Assembly (NCBI GenBank): GCA_022113835.1
Contig: JAILWY010000005.1
Span: 8,822,501-8,886,500, forward strand
Direction: 5' to 3'
Source: Atopsyche davidsoni
Taxonomy: Eukaryota; Arthropoda; Insecta; Trichoptera; Hydrobiosidae
Length of the DNA stretch: 64,000 bases
Shown: positions 34,560 through 46,054 of the stretch, one piece after another
Layout: the number at the start of each line of letters is the position of its first letter
Position numbering within the stretch: position 1 is the stretch's first letter
Program-made: the position numbers and the translations under genes
The notes under the pieces: model-generated
What the model saw: the letters and a program-made list of their open reading frames with translations, nothing else
Told to the model about the DNA's origin: nothing
The model's database searches: none

Positions 34560-35040
34560 ATATCCTCCTTAACAGTGACATAAAAATGGTTTTCATATGT
34601 CACAACAACCGTTAACTATTTTGAACGGTAAGACAGGTAGAATTAATATGAGCCAGCTTAGTTGATTAAAATACGTAAAAACCTCTGTCAGTAAATCTAC
34701 CTTTATAAATTCAGGTTTACGTGAAGCCGATTTTAAAATATTTCCTCAGACCATGTGATTAATGTTATTCAGGTGCTGTCCATAAGGAAATTCAAACAAA
34801 CTTCACACCCAAGATAATTATAATGAGATAATGCAATTATCATATAACAACTCACAGTGACAGGTTAAAGTATACACGATGTTGTTGTTATTCTATATAT
34901 TTGACATTGTTGCCATGGAAGTTAATATTATCCTTAATTAGCGTGTAATTAAGAGCCCAGCTTACTCAACAACGCATTATGAACTTTGTACCCTCGGGAT
35001 ATATAATTTCTCTGGCATGGCAATATCTTCATAGAGAATA
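34560..35040. other. AT-rich DNA, nothing recognised
   Basis: No supported frame or repeat. Confidence 0.5.
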
Positions 35041-35045
35041 CTTAC

Positions 35046-35130
35046 CCTCCTTGAATATAAACATGAACGTTTATCTAAAACGTGCGCGCTGGGCGTACAT
35101 GTCGTGAGGAAGACTCGATTTGTAAGGTAT
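35046..35130 (-). CDS. Candidate exon with GTAAGT donor; coding frame uncertain
   Basis: A consensus donor GGAGG|GTAAGT on the minus strand (35046/35045) closes a CpG-rich segment (CGTGCGCGCTGGGCGTACAT on the plus strand). One frame is open for over 30 codons (…VFLTTCTPSAHVLDKRSCLY…) but has no start and no convincing acceptor. Alternatively an ATG at about 35064 gives a short coding start MFIFKE running into the donor, with the CpG-rich part as 5' UTR. A longer minus frame (123 codons, 35075-35446) passes through and is probably chance. Confidence 0.3.
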
Positions 35131-35449
35131 TTAAATGTGCATCATACAGAAAAAATAACGCTTTTGATATCACCACGATCTCTCGAAAACCGCGTAATAC
35201 AATTCGACTACAACCAACGCAGGAAATCCCTTCGCTCAGATAAAAACTAATAATAGGTATTTTACTTGTCAACTTAAATTTAAAATATTTTTGCAAATAA
35301 TAGGTCAGTTTTTGAGCCAGAACCTTGTATATTTTACTAATCGACCAAAATACATCTATCATGTTTATTAATTGTCTCAAGTCAACCTCATTATATTTTA
35401 AAAAAAATATATTACGTACAATATACATCTTCAACTTTAATTCCATTCC

Positions 35450-37740
35450 TTGAGAATTTTACTTTCAATTATTATTTAAATTAAACCATATTTGTGACAT
35501 CAACAAGCAGATTTAAAGGAATCACGACAAGCTTACATATCATAAAAGCCTTTTTTACTTAATGTTTTTTTATCAAACTGAGAGCAATGTATCTATTTTT
35601 CAAAGAAAGGTAAATCTTTGTAGATAACTTTAATACAATATCTTTTAAACAAAACTACGCTTTTAATTAGACCACTAGGCCGTTAGTGCATACGGAATTT
35701 AAGAAGACACTATGCATGAAATATCACCGCTTGTTTTGTGCACTACAGAATTATTAATAATAGCAAGAACTCAATTTGAGAGAATTTCCAGCAAACGACA
35801 CGTGTAACAAATAACTCTTAAGCTATAATTTTCAAAAAGTAATTTCCAAGCCGTCCGGACGCACTTAATCAAAAACTCAAATAAAAACAAGCAATTACTC
35901 TCCAGGGTCACTCCAAAGCCATCGGATAACAAGTACAGAGGATTACAAAGTGACCAATTATGCAACCCGTGTAAAAGATGCAATAAACGCATCAACACGA
36001 ATTCGCGGATGATGGCACGGAAATTATAATATTATCCGGTTTAGAGGAACGGCAGAGTTTACGCGGTGCAGAGTTGTTTAATATAATCATAACGGGATTC
36101 TTCTAGCTGCTGTGTATAATCATAGATGAGATATGAACTTCTAGAGGTCTAACGAAGTCAGACTTATCATGTTATTGTTATTTGTTATGTTCTAAATGAA
36201 TTAATCCGTTTCGTATACTGTCCATGATGGACAAAAAAACTTTCTTAATTATTCCTAAATATTATATTTTGTTCAAAACCAATGACTTCCTTATGTTTGT
36301 TAACACTATCAACCGATTGTTTTTTTTTTATTTTTCACTTTAAAAATATTTTTTTTGAATTAATTCCAATAGCACATATCATTATTTCTTGTTTACGTGA
36401 GCTTAATACTTCACACAACGTGTAAACTGTGCATGTTTATAATCATCTCAAACTACGCTGTCAAGATTGTCTGAAGTAACCCAAAGCATAAATCTTTCCA
36501 GTTTGTCTATTTTTGTGATAATTACTATTAAAACATTTTTAAAAAACCTTGTGTTATTATCCTGTTACCTATCTAGATATTTGAATACCGTTTAGTTTAG
36601 TTAGTTAATAGTCTACGTAAGTTGTTATTATTTTTAATTTAATCAAACCATCACCTGAATTAAGTTCTCATATTATAGATGCTATCTTATTAAATTGAAA
36701 AAATATAACATTAAATTTCAATATATCCTGCTAATCTGCATAGAAGTTCTCGTGGACGTGCAAAAAAAACAAGGAAGCGTTAAAATATAAGAAGCATTCC
36801 ATTCTGTTGACAATGGATATTAATTTTGACTAGTGTACTGAAATGTTAATGCCGACACCTTAATTTACGAAATATCATCCGTTTTTTTAAAGACGAAAAT
36901 AACATGTCCGTAACAGTGATTAATGGATAAATAAAAATACAATACTTTTGATCTAGTCATTTTTTGTACTATAGTCATATGATTTATTTTTTTTCTTTAA
37001 GAATAAAAAGGTTGGCATTTTAGTAAAGTAGGTAGAGTTGTCGACTTTTAACTTTATCTTTCTTAATGTAGCAAAATAATCACAATTTAACGCCTGTCAA
37101 AATTCGGTTAGTTTTTTCTTTGTGCAATCTTTATTTATTTTGTAATACTCTATTTTTATTTGTATTAAATGTAAACCGGTCACGTATTTACATTGAGAAA
37201 AAAATATATTTTTGAAATCATCTCAGAATCTTGCTTATATTTTTATTTAAATAAAATTTGAGTATTGAAATCAAACGATTTGAATTTGACGAACTCTACC
37301 TGAATTAAACATGTCAAATATGTTTTATGCAATGCTGCAAAGTGGAAATAAGGCATACGAAATAATTTTAAAAGATTACGATTTAAAATATTTTTGACTT
37401 CAGTGGGCTTCTTCGGACTAAATAAGCTGAGAACTAATCCAATGAAATCGTCGCTCACTACCATACTTGTTTTCATAATTACAACACCATTTGTAAAAAT
37501 ATTGTCGATTCATAAATATGAGTTCCTTATTTTCCAACGGCAGAGTGTTAAGAAAAACCCGGCACGTAATAAAGGGTCATCAACTATTAGCATAAAAAAT
37601 ACGCGTTACAAATCATATTATTTTTTGGCAGATCGAACAATGCACGTCACATGCCTTGCCTTCAACTTCAATTTCACGCATCTGATATTTACCGCACGCC
37701 TTTCAATTAAAACAAAAAAAACTTCTTCCTGCTTCTGACT
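35450..37740. other. AT-rich DNA with a GC-richer block at 35770-36110
   Basis: The block has no consistent coding frame and may be regulatory. The rest shows nothing. Confidence 0.4.
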
Positions 37741-38020
37741 GCTTTTTCTAAATCACTGAAGAAGACTCGAAGGAGCCCTCCTGAAATGCGAAGGTTGGCA
37801 GGCCTCGTCATCGCGCGGCAGTTTCTCGGAAGCCAGGAACCTCGCGGACCACGCCGCTGATGATTGATGATGATTCTCGCGATGGATCGGGTCAAAACGA
37901 CGAAACTCCCCAAACACTGGCCCCGGAGACGTGACGCGACGTGACGTCATTGGCTCATCATGCCGCGTGACCTGCGCTGGTGACTGATGCTCTCTGGTCA
38001 CACTCATTGCGGAAAAACTC
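37740..38020 (-). promoter_or_regulatory. CpG-dense island with CRE and CCAAT motifs; contains an 84-codon ORF
   Basis: The most GC-rich, CpG-dense segment of the window, with no sign of CpG loss. It holds a full CRE palindrome TGACGTCA immediately followed by an inverted CCAAT box (ATTGG) near 37941-37955, and a direct repeat of GACGTGACG before them. On the minus strand, ATG at 38007 opens 84 codons to TGA at 37753 (MSVTREHQSPAQVTRHDEPM...) with GC-rich third positions and a polar His/Arg/Ser-rich composition. A TATAAG occurs about 25 bases before this ATG. It could be a promoter with first exon on the minus strand, or a bidirectional promoter. The product is not recognised. Confidence 0.4.
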
Positions 38021-38432
38021 ACTCTTATATTAATATTTTTTAGGCCACGTATTTATTTTTAAGCAGAAATATTACTTTTGGGAACACAGTAAAAATTACT
38101 TTCTGAACTATTTTATATGCCTTAAATATTCTTTCTAGTCTTTAGTAAAGCCCTCAATAAATATTTATGTACATATGTTTTATTATTACTTTTATTAAAA
38201 TTCCCATGAAGATTTTGTTTGTATATTTTTTTCTATATCTAATACCTAAATCTTTATAAACGTGATATGCAGAATTTTGATATGTTCAATGTTATACAAC
38301 TAGTTAAGGTATCACATTTTTCTGGCTCTATTTTTTATAAGCTATAATCAAACATAAGTGCAATTATATAAGCTAATGGGCGAATGTGTCTTCACAGGTC
38401 TGACAGTGTTGGCATTCGTAATAGATACTTAC

Positions 38433-38530
38433 CAGCAGTAGCGGGCACCAATAAATAATGCGAAACCATCGAGCTCTACTCTGAGTTGTTCAAAAACTTC
38501 ATCTAAACATAAAGTTAATTCGTGTCTTAT
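38433..38530 (-). CDS. Likely internal exon of an unidentified minus-strand gene
   Basis: A strong acceptor (TTGTTTCCATCATCAG, ending at 38531) and a consensus donor TG|GTAAGT (38433/38432) bracket 98 bases open in frame, phase 0 in and phase 2 out. The 32-residue peptide starts IRHELTLCLDEVFEQLRVEL and ends DGFALFIGARYC. It has alternating hydrophobic and acidic residues, as in an amphipathic helix followed by a strand, and no low complexity. The LDEVFEQL segment recalls the acidic N-terminal box of SLC22 proteins (compare LDEVVESL at 417-589), but the GRYQ box does not follow, so I do not assign it. A downstream partner must begin with one base of a split codon. Confidence 0.45.
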
Positions 38531-38534
38531 CTGA

Positions 38535-39770
38535 TGATGGAAACAAGAATTTTGCGAATAAAATGAGAAATGGAAATGTTTTTTCGCAAAGATCAGTCTC
38601 ACCGACCGGACGCTGTGTGCTATTAAAATTGTTGGACATTAAACTATCTCATAATAACTGCCACTCTTTAGTAATAAAACCAAACAGCTTTCGGTTCAGA
38701 CAGTTATATATCCATTTTTTTAAAGTTAAAACGAAAAATTAACATAGTAATCTGGTGCTTTAAGCTCACCTACATTGAATATGATATTTAATATTATTTT
38801 TTTAATAACCAAGCTGACTTGGAGTGCATATTTAGTTGATTTAAATAATTAATTTTCTATCTTAATTGACTGTGGTATTGGCTAATGTGGCTTACCAGTT
38901 ATTATATAATATTTACTAAAATTTTGTCTGAAAATTTCAATGATGTTCATATGCATGCATTTTGCGATCACAGATAAGATTAAATTCGTGCGATCCATCT
39001 GTCTTTTTAGGGACCTACAATTATAATGGTAATTATTATATGTACCCATAAAATCATCATTGAATTTACGAAATCAGGATGTTAATGTTCAAATGAGCTG
39101 TTTTAAAAAATGATAAGTCACGAAATTACCCCCCTTATAACTTTTTTTAAAAGTTATTGCGAATTTAGAATTATGATCAGAATAAATAATTTATTTTTTG
39201 TTTCATGTGAGAATTAAAAAAATCTTCCAAAAATTTTTTTTTTAAATTTATTTACTAAATTTAGTACACAGCATGATTTTTTGATAAACAGGATATTAAA
39301 AATTCTTGCATGAACAGAAAATCACTTAAAGTCATTTTTTTAAATAATCAAAGAAATATTTGAGTTAGTACTAATGGATATATATAATATATTATCTTAT
39401 AGAAAGCATCTCTGAGTCGATATGACTTCATGCAAGAAAAATTAGATCAGAAAACAAACACTCACACTATTACATGTTTTAAAAATTTATTGATTTATTA
39501 GTACTATTATATTTCCAAGACTTTAATATAATTTTTGTAATATTTTTAATCAGTCAATTAACGACGTTTCATCAATTAAACAGTAGGAAATGTTTCAAAT
39601 GTCACTTGAAACTAAAAGGTTACGTTATTTAACTCCGCACGTAATACATTATTATTTTTAATTGTAATTAGTACTGTAATCGTTTTAGAAAAAACTAATT
39701 AGAGCAATCAAATTTATTTTAACTTATTGTAATGTTTTAATACAGTTGTGTTTATACCAACACAGAGTGG
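38535..39770. other. AT-rich DNA, nothing recognised
   Basis: No supported frame or repeat. Confidence 0.5.
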
Positions 39771-39776
39771 TATAAA

Positions 39777-39790
39777 AAAAATATATATAA

Positions 39791-39829
<39 letters not shown>

Positions 39830-39845
39830 TATATATATACGTATA

Positions 39846-39918
<73 letters not shown>

Positions 39919-39925
39919 TATACGT
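39777..39925. repeat. Long TA-rich palindrome
   Basis: An almost pure TA tract. From 39839 to 39925 it is an inverted repeat: ACGTATACTTATATA at the left is mirrored by TATATAAGTATACGT at the right. The non-TA landmarks (ACGTATACTT / AAGTATACGT) show it is more than a simple microsatellite. Frames through it are artefacts. Confidence 0.85.
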
Positions 39926-39929
39926 TTCT

Positions 39930-42900
39930 GCTTTACACGAAGAAACCAATAAACAAACAAAACTGCGTTTTATTGACAAAAATAAAATCTTTACGACTTA
40001 TGAGATCATCATTCCATGAAAATCTGATTTGATTAAAAAAACAAATCAAAATAATAAAATAAACCCAACGTTTTACAGAAAAAATAAATCCATACGTGAT
40101 GAAAAATGTACTATTAAAAATAATGACTATTGACTAGTATCGATCAAAAATATAGCCTAATTACAGGTGAGTAGACAATTTTCTTATTGTAATATCAAAA
40201 TCTATTTATTCTTATTTTGTTTACTTAACTAATAATAGTATGATAAAATTAGGTTGGGTTAGCATATTCATTTTATTTACGCTATACCTGCCAGGATTTG
40301 AGATACTTGCGTGTGCACAATATTAATTAAACTATTTTTATAAGTCTGCCTTGATAATAATTGGGACTTTTTTCAAACAGAAATAAATCTACGCAATTAT
40401 TCATCACCAGTTCACACACAAACGTCTTACTTCTGAGAAAAGGCTGTGTTTAGTTTTACTACCATTTCCTGGATTCAAAAATTGATCTCAGATCTGTTTA
40501 GCTAATTGGCACGTAATATTTCATAGCCTTTTCCTACAGCATGCGGGGAAGATCCTTATTCGATAAACGATAAAATATCCATTAAACTATTTTTATAGCC
40601 TAAAAACAATAACACGTTTTAATCAATTTTCAAATCGTTAAATACTTTGCTAACAATTTATTGAATGCGATGTTGTACCAGAATCCTCGTTTGCCTCGGT
40701 GTAGTCAAAAAACTTATAATTCAATGAAACTCAATCATTCAATATTTCATTTCGCGATTTGATTTATAAGGAATATATTCACAGCTAAAGCCTTAACCAC
40801 ACTAGAAACTGCTAAATTGAATGCACTATTCTTAGTGATAATTCTCTTTTGCTATCATACCTATTCGAGACTCCGCGAAAGTCTCTATAGCCTATAAAGC
40901 ACAAAAATAATAAAATATATATGTTTTTTTTTTAAATACCCTTATTTAGAAAAAAAACTCAAATCACTAACCGATTTATTAAAAAAACACATCTGATTAA
41001 TGTGAATCTTCAATATTTTTTTGTTACAAATATTACACCTTTTTTAGGAAGAATTATAACTATCGTGACAAATAAGTTACTGTTTAAAAACACAAGAAAC
41101 CAAATTGTAAAAAACGGCTTTTTTTCTGATCCTATGATAATAATATCAGGTTTATTTCAACAAAATACAAATTATACTACTTGCATCGATTGAATTCAAT
41201 CTGCTGTTTGTGGATTAAAATATGCCGAATTCCTAATACTACAAATAAATAATGCATTTGAAACTATTTTAGATTTCCCATAGTGACTCAATAGATATTC
41301 AGTTTCATATGTATCCAAAATAAAAAACAAGTGGATATTTGATAAAATTTTTGTCAACTTGCTCCTTTTTATTTAAAAAAAATTATACTGGTCTTATGGA
41401 AAAATAAAAGGATTACATACAGTATATTTTTGAATTTGACCATTTATTTATAAAAACAAAACTTTTATTATAATTTTCGCAGGTAAGCTATAAGTGAAAC
41501 ATTAACAAGTCTGAACGTGACTTAAGGCAGTCCTACAAAATTACACTCTTTTACTAAATAGGCTAAATTGCGTTGCTGCGATATTAACTTCGAGGTTGAG
41601 ATGAGATCATTTGTTACTATGCCGGGTATAAAAATATTTGATTAGAAAAACATCTTATTTTAGTAAATTGTAATAATTCCTATTTTTATACTCTTTTTGT
41701 GTGTCTCTTAATAACCTTACTAATTTGTTTTAATTTAATGTAATAATTCATATATAAATAAAATTTAAGGAATAAATTCAATTTATGATGTATTTCTAAA
41801 TTTTTCCGTATATTTCGTGTTCAATACAATAGCGAACTATTACATTTGCGATACACAACCTACAATTTAACATACATTGACATATAATATAGCATTTTTT
41901 TGCTGTATTTTTTAGTATTACAAATCTAACAGCTTAACAGTTTTTGATATATTTCAATGTAAATCATTTAATCAATTCGTTACTTCTGTTTTAAACATGA
42001 AACAAATCGTCATTTGACTTAAAACCCTATTTCTGTTTTACCCCAAAAATATAGCAGTCGCATTGATATTTTAATATAAAACTCAAAGAACCCGGCAGTT
42101 ATTGTTTTATTTTAGTAGTAATTATTTATAATCTAACATTAATAACCCTTTATAAAAGTGAATCGCATCATGACCAAGCAGAGACTATTCTTATTTTATA
42201 TTAAATATATTAATATCTAGCGCCTTTTTAACAAATATTTTTGCTATCGACATCAATGATACAACCTATGACGTATCTCTCAAAAATATTTGGCTTTAGA
42301 CATATAAGGAACTGGTCATATTTCCCGTCTTTACAAAATAGCAATGCGATCTGCCTTAATGCTGTCTACAGCTTAAATGACAAATTTTATTCCGTCGTAT
42401 TTTTAGACTCTTCCATTATAATATTGATGCTTATTTCTCACGACACTCCGTGCTGAATATGCAAAATAAAACTGTTTTTTTTTAAAATATTTTATTGAAT
42501 TTATTAATTAGTCTAGCTCCAGATGATATTTATAATGACTTATTCTAAAAAAACTGACATTTTCTTTTACAAATATTCAACCACAATTTACAATAATCAC
42601 TGACGCAAATGATCCAATAACTGAAATAAAATTACAATAAATACCTACATTATTAAAATATGTATTCAAAATGGGAGATTAACCTTTATTTAAATTATTA
42701 AGGAAAATAAAGCGTCAGAAATTTTTATTTATTCAGATCAACTAAAGTTAAATGATTCAATAAATTTATAACAGAATACAAACATTTATTTTTTAGGAGT
42801 AGAGTAATATTTATATATATATAAACGTTATAAAGAGTGATGATTTCAAGAAAACTTGTTCTGAGCTAGCTAATTATACTAAACGACATGTATTCCAGTC

Positions 42901-43150
42901 TTCGTGAATCTCATTATTTAATCCAAGGAAGTCTCGGAGACAAATTGATGATTTGTTCACATAACCAGCAACGATTCTAGCAATGAATGGTCAAAATGTA
43001 AAATACACTCACATTCTAAATTACAAGTTTTATTCTAAATATCATATAATCCTGAAACTAATGGACAAAGTTTTATTGACTTGTTATTTAAAAGTCCACA
43101 CACATGATAATATAGACGAGTTATTATCATATTTTTCTTAATTATAAACA
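39930..43150. other. AT-rich DNA, nothing recognised
   Basis: Frames up to about 70 codons only (for example 42241-42456), without support. TTAGGTTGGGTTAG at about 40250 is only a chance telomere-like string. Confidence 0.45.
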
Positions 43151-43160
43151 TAAATGGTAT

Positions 43161-43186
43161 GATATGAATTCATGATATGAATTCAT
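43161..43186. repeat. Tandem duplication of a 13-bp unit
   Basis: GATATGAATTCAT occurs twice in direct succession. The unit itself contains the palindrome ATGAATTCAT. Confidence 0.8.
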
Positions 43187-43536
43187 GAGGATTCTCATTG
43201 TTATATTATTTGTGAAGTAAAGGACTACCACTACCAGGTTTTTTTTATATCAGTGATCAATATTTGGTTATTGATTATTCAGTTTTCTTCTATAAAGAGC
43301 TTTGCCGAGTAGTCTTTTTTTTATAAACTGAGAAACTTGAGCCAGGCAATCTGAGAGTCTAGTCATCACTCAACAACAATTAACTATCATAAAATGTAAA
43401 TATTAGCACTTCAAGCTATGAAAAACCCTGTGCTTTTTATTTGAACCGGATGTAGTCCTGACTCTGCCATCCTCCCACATTGTCATGTCAAGACATTGAA
43501 ATCATTGCTTTTTTTAACATTGACACTTAAACAGCA

Positions 43537-43660
43537 TGAATTGATATTATTATTTCACCAACGTGAAAGGTTGGTGAAACCGGTCACCAATAAAAATCTA
43601 TGTGTGGAAAAATCACTCAAGTATTTTACTTATTATTTAAATATTAAAATAAACTATAAA
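43537..43660 (+). mobile_element. Possible second Penelope-like terminus with hammerhead-like motif
   Basis: A hairpin with perfect 9-bp arms TTCACCAAC / GTTGGTGAA (43554-43578) is followed directly by GAAACCGGTCACCAATAAAA. It is preceded by TTGAT at about 43540, which may be a mutated CUGAUGA with a 6-base insertion. The order core, stem II, GAAAC, then an AATAAA-type signal parallels the termini at 60.2 kb, but sequence and stem differ. Assignment to the Penelope-like class is inference. Confidence 0.35.
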
Positions 43661-44159
43661 TAGAGGACTCGGTCAAATTGATCATCCAAAATTATCAAGT
43701 CCAATAATATAAACTTAAAAAAAAAACCAAAAATATATTAAATCTAATTTAATTACACAAAAATCAAAGGCCTTTAATTTATCATAGATTGAAATTGGTT
43801 TGTAGTAATGACACGGAAAAAAAATTAAAAAATTGACTTACGTTCTCGTTATTTCTATATATAGCACGTAATATTTTTCCTGAAAATACATGTTTTTCTT
43901 TTAAATGAACATGTACATCGTGAAAACATAAATAATAGCAAATGATTATGGTACATGAAAAATAGTCCTGGTCAGATGTATTAAAAAGTGAAGGTTACAA
44001 CATTCTCAAATAAAACCATGTTTAATGTACTCGTTCAGCTCAGTCCATCCATTTAATTTGAACAGGCATTTTGGCAGATTTTTTCACGGCTTGTTATCGT
44101 TTTCATTCTAATAAAACTACATCGATTCGTCTTTAATACGTCAATTATTTTGATTTCTT

Positions 44160-44530
44160 TCCATGGAGTCTCGCAGGCACCCGGAAGAGCGAACATATCG
44201 GCATTTTATTGATGGATCGTCTTGATTACACCTGACATTTATCAGGTAAGAAAGAGACCATATCACCGGGAGTAATCGCCGAAGGCCTTCTTGTATAATT
44301 GCTTTATTTTGCAGGACGTAATTTTAGGATACAGATGCGACGCGGTGGCCTTGAGATTTTTGACAAGCCTCCAAGTTAATGGCATTCTCGCCGCGTGTGA
44401 CCATCTCTCCATTGGAATACGACTGAAAATATTTAGCAAAATCCAGATTATAAATAGCCCGAAGATAATGTACGGCGGCGCACGTGAATTTGATTTAGCG
44501 TATGTTTACTTCTTAAGCATAGCTTAAAAG
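44160..44530. other. GC-richer locus with splice signals on both strands
   Basis: Plus strand: donor CAG|GTAAGA (44245/44246) and acceptor TTTATTTTGCAG|GAC (44314/44315) define a 69-base intron, a normal minimal insect size. The exon after it is open to 44527 (DVILGYRCDAVALRFLTSLQ...), and the upstream piece is open for only 12 codons. Minus strand: a strong acceptor with a branch-like CTAAAT (…TAAATATTTTCAG|TCG, exon from 44422) is followed by a 32-codon hydrophilic frame SYSNGEMVTRGENAINLEAC... to TAA at 44324. The two frames are codon-register antisense, so one may be the shadow of the other. I favour the minus frame by composition. The product is not recognised. Confidence 0.3.
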
Positions 44531-45040
44531 TTGCTCTGTTATAAAATATGTTAACGAGTCTGTCCAAAAGTATATTTATGATTATTTTTATTTTGTTTAG
44601 AGACGTGTTGTTTTTTTTTTTTAAATTACGATGCATTCCTTAGGCAAAGAAGAATAAATATTTTGAGTAAATTTTTTGTTTAAATTATTTTCGTTAGCTT
44701 TGAATAAGTACGAGGACATAGTGTGATACATTTATCATTCATAAAAAATAAATTATTGTATTGCGAAACTATTTTTTTAATATTATTACGAATAGACAGA
44801 AACATGCTTGTAGTAAATTATTATAAAACTTTTAAAAAAATTACAGAAACAATTAGGTTTGTTTATTAATAATTTTAATAAAGCATCGATTTTTTCTTGT
44901 AAAATTATATCTTCCATTAATTTATAATATTTGGCTAGGAGCTGAAAAATACCCGTCGAGGTATCAGTATTTTTAGATAGGTTTTTTTTAAATTAAAAAA
45001 GCCCAAAATTAACCTTCATGGGGTGACCACTGAAATTCTC
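44531..45040. other. AT-rich DNA, nothing recognised
   Basis: No supported feature. Confidence 0.5.
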
Positions 45041-45047
45041 TGTAGGT

Positions 45048-45290
45048 TTAAAATATGTCAGCTATAATATAATTTTCATAAAGTAGGTATAATATAATCA
45101 ACCTCGCAGATCGGCGACCAATATGTGCCGCTTGCGACACGGTATTGGCCATATGAATGAGCCCACCGCCGAGCCGAGAAGGTGATATCCGTATAAGTAC
45201 TCTTCTTGCCTGGCGAGTGACCTCACGCCACCCCCGCGCCCCGCGGCTCATGGGGGTTCTCTCCTCATACAAATGCAATAAGACCATAAA
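45048..45290 (-). other. GC-rich island with a 79-codon ORF, unknown
   Basis: ATG at 45287 opens 79 codons to 45048 on the minus strand (MVLLHLYEERTPMSRGARGW..., later RISPSRLGGGLIHMANTVSQ). The Arg-rich composition follows the GC-rich DNA, and plus-strand frames are open too. It could be an exon, a promoter or an unrecognised repeat. No family is recognised. Confidence 0.25.
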
Positions 45291-45774
45291 ATTCTAGCAT
45301 ATTCATTTCAATTATTTTGGTAAGCGTCCAACATAATTCAATATTTTTTTTCACAGAATAATGTTTGAACCTCATGTCTTATGCAAAATTTTACATCTAA
45401 AAAATCAACAACAAATTTAATTTTAAAAATTGTTAAACGTCTGGCCAAATGTATTTATCAATCAAATAAACTATTTTAAAGTAATAAATTCTGAAGCGAT
45501 CTTTGAAAAAATGTACGTGTTTTTATAAATAAACTCACATTGTATTTTTTTTTTGTTTGTATGCGCTTGTCCATAATTCTTGTTGAAATAGACGTACATA
45601 GACAGTAATGTTTTTTTTTTAAACAGTTTTTATTTACAAAAAAAGTAATATAGTATAGATATTGTCAGATAAATGTTTTAAGTATTGCCCCTTCCTAAGG
45701 CCTGCTAAGATCACATGACCTTAGGGAAGCTCCGTGTGGATAAATCGTCTCCATCTTCATACCGCACGCGCGCG

Positions 45775-46049
45775 CAGGGCCGGACTGGCCAGCTGGGGAA
45801 TATTTTTTTAATTTATGAAATATTTATTGATAAGAATTGAATTATTAAGCATTATTGAATTTTAATTTTGATAGTGGTCTTTGAATATAAAAATTTCAAC
45901 TCTTACTATTTATTTCAATTAATTATAAGATACATATAAGCCTCAGCAATTTCTGAATCCGTGTACGTTGTTTACCATTCCGGCGCTGCACGACCTTAAG
46001 TACTCCCAAGATGTGACCAAAAACGAGAGAAATTGCCCAACCGGCTCTG
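45775..46049. mobile_element. Possible hAT-type MITE (ends only)
   Basis: The left end CAGGGCCGGACTGGCC is a typical hAT-style terminus. The right end read inward is CAGAGCCGGTTGGGCAATTT, sharing CAGRGCCGG. The interior is AT-rich and non-coding. The flanks (CGCGCGCG and ACTCACCC) show no 8-base target duplication, so pairing these two ends as one element is uncertain. Confidence 0.3.
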
Positions 46050-46054
46050 ACTCA

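Noticed and set aside
35075..35446. 123-codon minus-strand ORF with ATG
   Set aside because: Composition follows the AT-rich DNA, no family resemblance, and about one ORF of this size is expected by chance in six frames of 64 kb.
39748..40032. 94-codon Tyr-Ile repeat ORF
   Set aside because: Translation of the TA palindrome.
40250..40264. TTAGGTTGGGTTAG, resembling the insect telomere repeat TTAGG
   Set aside because: Only two imperfect units with no array; expected by chance in T/G-containing DNA.
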